Source: Dimargaris cristalligena (lineage: Eukaryota; Kickxellomycota; Dimargaritomycetes; Dimargaritales; Dimargaritaceae). From it: a stretch of DNA of 33,467 nucleotides. The notes beneath the pieces were generated by a model, which saw only the letters and a list, made by a program, of their open reading frames with translations, searched no databases and was not told where the DNA came from. The stretch covers positions 1 through 33,467 of the forward strand of contig JANBQC010000293.1 of assembly GCA_027576995.1 (NCBI GenBank), read 5' to 3'. Of the stretch, positions 1 through 8,631 are shown piece after piece. The translations under genes and the position numbers were made by a program. The number at the start of each line of letters is the position of its first letter. Positions within the stretch are counted from its first letter, which is position 1.

Positions 1-109
1 CTCCTCTTTTGTTTTCCCTTTTTGATATCTAGTCTAATAAACCTATTTTCCATCCTTCAAAGTCCTGTCCATCTTATAGTACCTGGTCTTACTTATAGCC
101 CATCATAAC

Positions 110-221
110 AGTTAGTACTATTCCCTATACCTAATGTAATTAGCCCACTTAGCTAAGCCTAAGCCCCACCTACTATTAAAAGCCTATCCTCAGGACTCTT
201 AATAGACTAAGAATAGTTAGC
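110..221 (-). repeat. Diverged dispersed repeat, left copy (inverted partner at 21939-22047)
   Basis: The reverse complement aligns along its whole length to 21939-22047. It shares words such as TATTAAGAGTC/CATTAAGAGTC, GGATAGGCTT, GTAGGTGGGGCTT and AGTACTAAC. About four in five positions match by eye, and most differences are C/T or G/A transitions, with this copy usually carrying the T or A. It overlaps the 5' edge of the phosphatase remnant, so the repeat may itself be a piece of a multi-copy phosphatase-like sequence. Confidence 0.75.
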
Positions 222-567
222 CTGGGTGACAGTCCATACTGGTATAGATATTACAAAGCCAGTCAATGACTAAGACCCTGCCTTTGCCATGTATGTTCTG
301 TATTTGCACTCTACCACCAATTTCAATAAATATGAGACAAATGGCAGAGTTTGGTAAGACCAATAGGCCAAGAATCAGAAGCAGGATGGTACCATAGTCA
401 TTTATGGCCATAAAGAAAAGCTGGGGCCAGTCATTGGAATATGGACCAAGGGCATTGACACCATTTGCTATAAGGCTTGCAATTTGACTGCAATTACCTA
501 CCCTCTAGGTGAAATGTATACTGTTAAGTGTAAGGATTACAGATGGACTATCCCATTCAACTCTTAG
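183..567 (+). pseudogene. Decayed copy of the ApaH-like/Ppn2-like phosphatase (C-terminal part)
   Basis: Translating 289-354 gives a 22-residue stretch that aligns without gaps to residues 444-465 of the intact phosphatase at 2508-4301, sharing M-Y, Y-L and the final W. Upstream, 232-252 reads V-H-T-G-I-D-T against V-H-A-G-M-D-T at the metal-binding HAG motif. Downstream, 385-402 reads D-G-T-I-V-I against D-G-P-V-V-V, followed by Y-G-H, then T-K-G-I-D-T and a terminal stop at 565-567. The copy is dead. In-frame stops lie at 271-273 (aligned to Gln438), 355-357 (Gln466) and 364-366 (Trp469), and a frameshift lies near 210-225, upstream of which frame 3 resembles the L-K-I-P region. All three stops can be explained by C-to-T change at CpA on one strand or the other. 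The region has no CpG, whereas the matching functional exon has many. The N-terminal half is not seen here. Confidence 0.85.
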
Positions 568-654
568 AATGACTAATAGTACTAGTTTTATTGTTAATAT
601 TGATAAATTAGAATGTAATAAAATAATTGATGAGCTTCTTATACTATTTAATTG

Positions 655-730
655 AGTAGGGATATAGTCATCTAGGGGATCATGTTCAGGCTACTCAGCT
701 GCTCCTTTTATATTGGTAACCATGACTATC
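655..730 (+). pseudogene. Possible second phosphatase fragment (metal-motif region)
   Basis: 675-683 aligns to the part of the intact gene coding for the GDMV motif (TAGGGGA followed by CATG-TCA), here with a TAG in frame. 713-723 is GGTAACCA(T)GA, matching the GNHE motif sequence GGTAACCACGA except for a CpG-to-TpG change. The spacing between the two motifs is about half that in the intact gene, so a deletion would be needed. The rest of the stretch does not align by eye. It lies just after the C-terminal fragment in the same orientation, so it would belong to a second, tandem copy. The match is short and may be chance. Confidence 0.3.
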
Positions 731-895
731 AACTGGGAGATGTATTGATACACTGGCTTATTAGGATACTTGTCCTAGGGTGTGCTGCATCATGTTGGGA
801 ACCCTTGAGTCAATACACCAGTAAGTGCAGCCAGGTCTCACCGGTGATGAATAAGGTGCTATTAGAGTCTTGGCTATTCCCATTGGCACCCCTGG

Positions 896-1044
896 AATAT
901 GGATGAAGTTCATTCAAGCTGTATAATGAAAAATCCATTTGATGAGGCAAATACTGTTGGTTGAAAATAAACATCCCACTGATTTTCCCATACACATATA
1001 TTAGTTAAAACCCTATACAGCCGAGCTGAATTTCACCCATATCC
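896..1044 (-). mobile_element. MITE-like element, copy 1
   Basis: This 149-bp segment is an inverted copy of 29949-30095. Positions 918-955 are identical to the complement of 30035-30072 over 38 bases. Each end carries about 30 bp of imperfect terminal inverted repeat with the shared core TGGRTGAA-TTCA, then a short variable stretch, then GCTGTATA. A TA dinucleotide lies just outside each repeat (898-899 and 1041-1042), as expected for a Tc1/mariner-type TA target duplication. No transposase is present, and the short in-frame stretches inside carry stops and a 2-bp indel between copies. There are no CpGs between 844 and 1021. Confidence 0.75.
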
Positions 1045-2507
1045 TCAAGATGTACCAGGGGTCTGGATATTGCTAATAGTTGGGGTGGCCTAACGGGCTG
1101 TCCGACTATACAGGCCATCTAGTTCAGTGCTGGACACCTCCGGTGGTGCAGTAACAACATTATCAGCCTAGTATCCCGGCCTACTTTTCCGGCGACCTAT
1201 TATGAAAACCCATGCATTAAGCCGTGTTACTAGAAAATAGGAGCAACTTTGATTGGGTACGATATGGTGCACTGCAATTATGCTTTTAATCCTTTCGTTT
1301 TAAAATCGCCCTAAATAAATACACTTACTGATAAAATGAACCTTTGACCATTAGTAGTTAGTCTGCTTCCTTGAATTTCCTTTAGGACCGCGATGGCCAT
1401 CCCCTTCCGCACATTCACCCACACGTCGCCCCTATTCAGTCTCGTGTTTTCCATAGTGAAGACTATTTACTCACTGTCTCATAGATATACTGCAACTACC
1501 AAGTTGGCCAATTGCAAACCAGAATTCTGGTCATATAGCTTAACTGATATCTTTGGGTAGTACAGCAAGGGTATTGTACCTTCTGTTTTGGGCCCAGCGA
1601 GTCACGTAAAAAAACTAAATAGTAAGTGTTAGTGTGGACATAATATAATGTACCGGCTAGCTTAATAACCCGTTGGAAATGCGAGGCCACCTATCCCTGC
1701 ATATGGACAAATTTGCGTGAATCATAACACCCAGTGCGCCATAAATTACCGTTGTCATCTCGACAAAAATGCAACGACATTACCCGAGTCTCTCCCCCCC
1801 CCCCCCCTCCCTTACCCGACTTCCTAAACGACTCGAGTTATAAATTTGGCTCACACTGCAGCCTACCTATTCTCCCCCCACATCCCCCTATCTCTCTCTC
1901 CCTTTCTACTGTTGTAATCTTAGATTCTCCACTTTACGCTACCATTCGCCCACAATTTTTCTTGGCTTAGGCCCCGGGCGATGTTCGCTTATCTTTAAAG
2001 GATAGCTTGGCCGGGGTACTCTCCCAATGAGCAGCCAGCTTGAATTTATGGGGGCCTAATTGTTTCATTTCATTCGTTACTGCCCCACAGCTCCGCACCC
2101 CTATTCGGCTTTTTGTTTGGGTAGTAAAAAATAGGATAAATTGACTCCACATGGCCTTTTGAAAGCAAGGGAATACCGCTCAATTATAAATACTAAACAG
2201 TATCTTTTTTTGGTCTACTTCGTCTTCCCGAAATTTACTGTATTATTTAGTCTGGTTGAACAGGGATGTGCAGATTTATATAAACCGCCACTCGCCAATT
2301 CATTTTCCCCGTCCTCGATTTTTATGTTAGTGCTATATTGTGCACCCATTCACTCGATCACCATTTTCTTTGAATAAGGCCTTATTTAAATCTATATAGT
2401 ATATATATATAAAATTAGGCTTTAGGGCATACCAGTCCAGTTTTAGTTGTATTTATTCGCCCTATCTCTTCGCCACCCAATCCCTCACCCAGACTATCGA
2501 TAGTAAT
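1045..2507. other. Intergenic region upstream of the phosphatase
   Basis: No convincing gene. The stretch has normal CpG content again from about 1022, a C homopolymer at about 1794-1807, and a pyrimidine-rich tract around 1860-1920. A small ATG-started frame on the minus strand (1456 to 1310, 48 codons) is too short to call. The last 130 bases hold the TATA-like element described separately. Confidence 0.5.
2408..2415 (+). promoter_or_regulatory. TATA-like element before the phosphatase
   Basis: TATAAAAT about 93 bases upstream of the ATG at 2508, at the end of a short TA run (2398-2410). Spacing suits a core promoter. The TA-rich context makes a chance match possible. Confidence 0.4.
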
Positions 2508-4301
2508 ATGAGGTTTACCTACTCTACTACGTTTGTTTGGGCCTTTTATCTGGTTTCGTACAGATCATTGTCGTCGATAACCCTGGCCGAAGGCCCCGGA
2601 AATGAAGGTTTGGGAGCCATACTAAGCAGCGCGCCATCCCATTTCGCGAATATTCTAAATGCAGCTCCCAGCCTCTACTCCGGAGCGACCTTCGGGTTCA
2701 ACACACCCAGTCAGCCGCTTTGGCGTGTGGACGGCCAACCCATGCCCCAATGGAGCAACGGGTCCACGCAGGGGGGGAGGCGAGAATCGCAGAATGGCCC
2801 CTACCGCGGCCTGGCCCCGTCGTATGGAAACTCCCGGTGGGGGAATAGCCCTAAGCCCAACTCCAGCTCCGGTCCCTATCTCAGTGGTAAAAAGAGTGGC
2901 GCTGACCTTTCCCAGGGCTGGAGCAACTCCAACCAGTCACGTCTTACGAACTCGCGACCCAGCACTGCCAAGTGGAATAAAAACGCCCCCCAGTTGGATG
3001 GGAGGGTCCCTTCCCCGACGGCCACGGTCAACGGCCCCCGACCTATCCGGAAAAACCGACCGACGGGTCGCAAGTCACCGGGGGAAACCGCCGCCAATTC
3101 GCCGCCCCGGTGGGGAGGGTCACCACCCACGCAAGGGCAACGACCCCAGTCCCCGCAGAAACCCAAGCAGTGGGAACAACGCACTTCCCCGTCTACTCTA
3201 CAGACTAAGAATACCTTCGACTTACTAAATGATGACGATAACGAAGACGACGGCCCGGACCTCAACAACTACTTGGTCGGAACCTCACCAACGCCCAGTC
3301 AACGAGTACAAAAAATGCAAGAGCTGAGACATCTCTCCATGGAGCCTAAGCCCGGCCGGCACGCCCCGCGATTCGACCGTAGTACCCTAACTCTGTTCCA
3401 GCAACTCGACCATACCGCGCAACGGTACATTCTTGTTGGGGATGTCCATGGCCAACTGGCCGCCCTGAATACGTTACTGGAAACCCTGGTATTCAACCCA
3501 ACCACCGACCAGGTGATTTTTTTAGGGGACATGGTCAATAAAGGTCCCGATTCGAAGGGGGTGCTTAAACGGGCCCGAGAAATTGGGGCGAGGTGCATAC
3601 GGGGTAACCACGAAGATTTCCTGTACTCGCTTTACCAAGATTTCCAAAATGGTTCAACCCGGGCCTGGGGCAATGATTTAATCAAACTAGTCAAGTAAGT
3701 TTATTCGGCCGCCACGCTATGTGATATCAGCGATTCTCTGTCTGTTTTGGTTGAATAAATATACAAATATGTACAAAAGGTATAATATACCAAGTCCTCA
3801 CAAGCTCGGTCGATGATTTCTAACTATTGGTTATTTCTATATATATATATATATATATTGCGGTGGCTACTCTACTTTGATTAATTTACTAATATTTTTA
3901 GGGATATGGACGAGGCTGACTGGGAGTACCTGGATAGTTGCGCTCTAGTACTTAAAATCCCCCTAGAGGTCGGCAATGTGATCGCAGTTCACGCTGGGAT
4001 GGACACAAGCGTCTCCATCAAAAAACAAGACCCCGACCACGCCATGTATATTCCCTACCTGCGGCGTAAAACGGCACCGTACAGGTACTACGACGCTCCC
4101 AAAGACTGGCAGAACAAGTGGGCCCAGAAACATTCCCCGGACGGCCCCGTGGTAGTGTACGGCCATGATGAATACGATCGAGCGGCCATCATGCCCATGA
4201 CCAAAGGGATAGACACTACGTGCCGTAAAGGTGGGAAATTAACAGCAATCGTCTACCCGGGAGGGAAGATACGCGATGTACAATGCACTGCACCAGAGTA
4301 A
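2508..4301 (+). CDS. ApaH-like / Ppn2-like calcineurin-family phosphatase, two exons
   Basis: Exon 1 is 2508-3694 and exon 2 is 3902-4301. The 207-bp intron has a GTAAGT donor, a TTACTAAT branch-like motif and a TTTTTAG acceptor. The joined frame is continuous and codes for 528 residues. The catalytic half shows the PPP-type metal motifs in order: GDVHG (311-315), GDMVNKGPDS (340-349), GNHE (366-369), VHAG (425-428) and GHDE (483-486), then GIDTTC and GGKLTA near the end. This layout fits ApaH-like phosphatases, whose yeast member Ppn2 is a vacuolar endopolyphosphatase; other members act on dinucleoside polyphosphates or mRNA caps, so the substrate is not settled. The N-terminus has a hydrophobic stretch (about 8-27), either a signal peptide or a membrane anchor. 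Residues 60-290 are low-complexity Pro/Ser/Asn/Gly/Arg with an acidic patch (about 242-249). A decayed copy lies at 183-567. Confidence 0.88.
3838..3860. repeat. TA microsatellite in the phosphatase intron
   Basis: Run of alternating T and A within the intron, about 40 bases before the 3' splice site. Confidence 0.9.
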
Positions 4302-6750
4302 AAGGTATCGAACCGTAAAAGGAATTACCAAAAAGAGAAGCCCCGTTTAGTTAACTTTGGCGCTTAGTTGTTATACCATAGATGGCCAGAGACCTAGTAT
4401 TTAGATTATCGGTTTTGAAAAATTATATTCGCGGATTAGATAAAGTTCCGCTTAATTAAAGTGATATTTACCAATGCCAAATAGCTATGCGGGGGGGATG
4501 CATCCCTTTTCCGCCCCTATGATTGTTTTTCAATGAGGGACACTTGTAGTTTGGTAAATGGAAGAGGACATGATTAGATCTCGGGTTTTGCATCACAGTT
4601 TTGGGGAATGTCAAGGTACGACATGGGTGGTTGTGATTTGCCCGTTTCTTTGTGGGAAACCCAAATGTGTTTTCAGTTGCACCCCCTATTTTTAGATTTA
4701 CTAATAGTGTATAAATGGACGGATGGTGGGAGAGGAAATGCGGCTGCCGCGGATCGCCGAGCGAATAGCAGTGGGATGGCCAATGACCTATTGTATAACC
4801 TAGTGAGGGATGGACATTGGTTTATATTTAGCCGGTTTATTTTTAGGCTGAGCGCAGAACCTATACCCGGACGGATTTTCATAGTTGGGGAATACCAATA
4901 GCCTTGCTGACTACGTCGTGTTTCGGGGGCCAAAGTGAAGGGTAAACATAAGAATAGGCCGCCCGCGTGGCGATCCCTTTTAACCCCCCCCCTTGTCATC
5001 CCACGCCAGCCAATGTGGTGGGGCGTTTTCCGCTTGAGCAATTTTTATTTATATTTTTAAAAGATAACTATGACGTTTGGTCAGGACGGCCCGCACGTTG
5101 CCTAAAAACGAGGCGATTTATCCCTCATTTTCCGCTTCTTTGTAGTGCTAGTATTTTAGTACGGCTATAGTCATGTGGAATATGCCCGGAACTACCGCCC
5201 CTCACCACGTGTTATATCGACGCCCGTTCTCTAGCCACGCTTCCATTCCCACTCCAAGCTCATAGACAGCACGATGTATCTTATTGGTTATCCCAGGCAC
5301 CCTCACGACCTTAGGGTTTCGACTATTCTCGGGTTTGGGGTTATCATACACACGTCATAGCGGAGATTACCTTACAGGGGGGATGTCAATAAGCATCATG
5401 ACCCAGCCCTTGCTAATCGGATCAAAGAATTGCCGCCATTGCAGTACAGTGGTGGTGGGGTGACACGCATGGATAATACCCAAGTCAGCATCTGTCAACT
5501 GCACAATAGGTTACTTGATTTACTATTTATCCCAATGAAACACTGGGCGGGGTCGATCCTTGGGTCACTAAATTACACTCACTGCCAGGAAACGACCCTC
5601 AGTATCGATTAAATAATTTACAAGGGGATAATCGGGGTGCTAAACGGGGGTTTTTTCTTCAAAGGTATATAAATAGATTTGATCGTGCAGTTTGGAATCC
5701 TGGGGACCGTTCCGTTACAGTATGGGCACGGCTATTGAGGGATTTTGTTTACTTTCCAGAAAAAATAACCCCATCGGCTACGAAACGACTACTTTTTAGA
5801 GGCTTTTTCGGTGGTATTGTTTAATCATAAGTCGTGTCGCGAATATATCGACATCCCAAGCTAGGGTTCGCAATGACAGAATCGGGTTTGGAGGAAACCC
5901 GCCGGCTCTCCAGATATCATTTTTGATGCCTAATCTGATCATTGTTGGTGGTGTCGTCAGGTGTGACGGGCCACCCGCTCGAACCATTGTTCGTGTTTAC
6001 CCCGCGGGATCCCCCCGCCTACACGCCTCGCGTGGACTAATGTAGGGTACACCAGGTCGCGCGACCATTGTCGAGCTCATCTGTCGTCCGAAAGCCCACT
6101 GGCCGAATGCTAGCCCTGGTTTCGACCAGGTTGATGTACTTTTAATGGTGCGAAATAGACTTTAGGGTAAGTGGGTTATATTGATCGGCCTATATTGACG
6201 ACGACCCCAGTTCCCACATTGGGGCTATATATAACTCGCTCCCCGACTGATACAATTAGTACCTGGCCAGCAGGTAGGCGGCGCATTGGCTTGCTATAAT
6301 TAGCTGGAGTGAACCGATTACGGACGGGATGGTTCTCCCTCCCCTCTCGGCTTGCACATTGCATTCCTGCATATTTCTCGATTTTTCCGTAAGTTTTTTT
6401 TTATAGAAAGGATCGTAATAAACAGGAGAACACCCCCCCCTCTACTGAGTAAAACCTATCAGTATCAGGACCGACAAATTAGTCTCCGGCCGAGATTAGC
6501 GTAACGCCACCTTCTATAAAGATGCCCTATTCTCGTCCGTCACAATTCGTTCGTGTTTTTTGAGTACCTCTCCTATTGTTTTTCCTGAAGAATTATCCTA
6601 CGCCTCTGTTTTGCTGAAGTTCCACCTTCGTCACGACCCGTAACTACCATTCGCGCTTGGTGGATTCTCGCCACTCTCGGCCGTCAAATTACCTCTCTGC
6701 TAGTCCAATAGATTGTATTGCCTATTAATAGGTGGAGGTCGACTACTGGT
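4302..6750. other. Long stretch without a recognisable gene
   Basis: Both strands are broken by frequent stops. The short frames present (for example around 4608-5041 on both strands and 5430-5612) show no domain, signal peptide or plausible splice partners. A few self-complementary sites occur: a 12-base palindrome at 6055-6066 and a 6-bp stem closed by TTCG at 6115-6130. I cannot assign a function. Confidence 0.5.
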
Positions 6751-8503
6751 TAGTCTGTTGTGAATGCCCCCTCTTATTCTACTACCTTCCTTCATTCCTC
6801 CCTCCCTCGTCACGCGTCAGTTAAAAATAGCGCACATCCATTATACCACTCTCTGTATAATATTTCACCCCCAATCCTCTCTCACACACACAGTTATACT
6901 CGTCGCTGACATTCGCACCAGCAGTTTGGTCAGCCCCTCTTATTAATTTTTTGGGGTTTTCGGATAGGGTCGACTGGCTGACTATTGGCTGATATACTCG
7001 AGTTCGACACTCCAACCCAAGGGGGAGGAATTATTACTTTATACTCTACTCTACATTATTAATATCACCGGGATTATTGTGAGTGGTTCGATAAGCTGCA
7101 CCTGTTGGCTATATAACCTTCACTACCCGGACCCGTCTCCATTGTCCACTACCCCCCCTGCTGACTTCATCACACACCCGGCTTTAAGTCTCCCCCAATC
7201 GCCTGGCACAGCCCCAATCCATTTTTACTTCACACCAATCTATTTTTAACTGCTCCCTTATTGTTACTATTTCTATTTTAACCCTCACGCTTGCCTGCCG
7301 GCCCCGACGCTTTCCTGTTTCCTCCAGGTCCAATTTATTTATTTTTTGCTGCCCACTTACTTTGCGACATTGCTTTACCAGCCCACTCTACTCCTCTTCC
7401 CATTGCAGCTTGGCAACCAACCCACTCTACTCGGGTACGCTCTGAGTCTGTGTAACCCCGTCTTTGCCTTTCTGCTTACTTGGCTTGGCCCTGTTGTACC
7501 ACACTCTCTCCCCTTTGCACCTCCCAGTGCGTGTCCGTCGGCTCTTTCAGAGGCATTCGCTAACTCCTTCTATTCAGCAACTTCCTCTACCTACGCAACC
7601 CTTTTAGCTTACGCCTTCCTGTTCGTTCGCTCGTTCTTAGACTCCCTTTCCCTTTCGTTTCCTCTCTCCCGACAATCCCCTACGTAGGCCCCCTTCTGTA
7701 ACCCCCTCACAGCCCACCCGTGCCTGGCCGCCGTCGTACCAACCCGACGTCATTGCCCTTCTTACTATTTTTTTGTCCCGCTGGGACCGTAAACTCCCCC
7801 CACCGCCGTCCGCGTCTTGTTTGAGTGGCCCCTGCCATAAACCTATTATACTACTCCAGTAGCTCATTAGCAGCCGCTCGCTCTTTGGTAGGCGTTGCCT
7901 TTAATACCGCGTTCTGCCTTTCCTTTGGACCACTTACATTGTGCCTTGCGTATTTCGCTTTTGGACTATTTAGTAGTAGTAATAATAGTTCTTCGGGATT
8001 ATCCCTCCACTCAGCTTCTTCGGCCTATTTTATGCCCAACAGGCCCTATCCCACTTCCGCTGAATCGTCTCCTGCCGAACTCTTTGTGAGGCCCTTGTTC
8101 TAGTATTCTGACTGTCGACCGCTCCTTCTTGGCTTAGCGTCAATTGCCTCTCTTCCTCGCACCTTACTTTTACAGCGTATTCTTCGCCCACCCGGCTTAT
8201 ATTTCTTCGTATTCCTCCGTACCCCTCGGCTTAGCCCAACCCGGTGTTCTGATAGCAGTCCTTACCGCCATTTCACACCTACATTCGCATTGATTGAACT
8301 ATTCGCTTCTCTCCTTTACTTGGCTTCGTATTATTCCCGGCCCGCTCGACCGACGCATACACCTGCCACTGACTCCTGACTTATTTCCATAGTGCCGCAG
8401 TCTCGGCCCCGTATATCACACTATACCCGCGCGGTTTTCGCCTGAACCCCTGAGCAACCCTCCCTAAAATAGAACCCCCGGCTTTCTCGGCCCGACTTCG
8501 CCT

Positions 8504-8508
<5 letters not shown>
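6751..8508 (+). other. Pyrimidine-rich upstream region of the MADS gene
   Basis: The plus strand is strongly enriched in C and T for more than 1.5 kb, giving long but low-complexity open frames (for example 7346-7687 and 7825-8103) rich in Leu, Ser, Pro and Phe. These look like composition artefacts: no domains, and overlapping open frames in more than one phase. Pyrimidine-rich leaders are common before highly expressed fungal genes, so part of this may be promoter or 5' UTR of the MADS gene. Confidence 0.45.

Positions 8509-8571
<63 letters not shown>
8507..8571. repeat. Compound TA-CA-TA microsatellite before the MADS gene
   Basis: A TA run, then a CA run (about 8534-8556), then another TA run, ending about 60 bases before the ATG at 8632. 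A similar CA-TA array occurs at 33397-33432. Confidence 0.95.
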
Positions 8572-8572
<1 letters not shown>

Positions 8573-8631
8573 CTTCTAAAAAAGAGAAACTTACACACCC
8601 ACCTACCCGTCATTCGACTCCACCCCTCAGG

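Noticed and set aside
2659..3268. Long open frames overlapping the phosphatase exon in other phases and on the minus strand
   Set aside because: They arise from the GC-rich low-complexity coding sequence of exon 1; the phosphatase frame has the domain evidence and clean splice sites.
7346..8103. Leu/Ser/Pro-rich plus-strand ORFs before the MADS gene
   Set aside because: They lie in a pyrimidine-rich tract where several phases are open, with no domain, splice or conservation signal.
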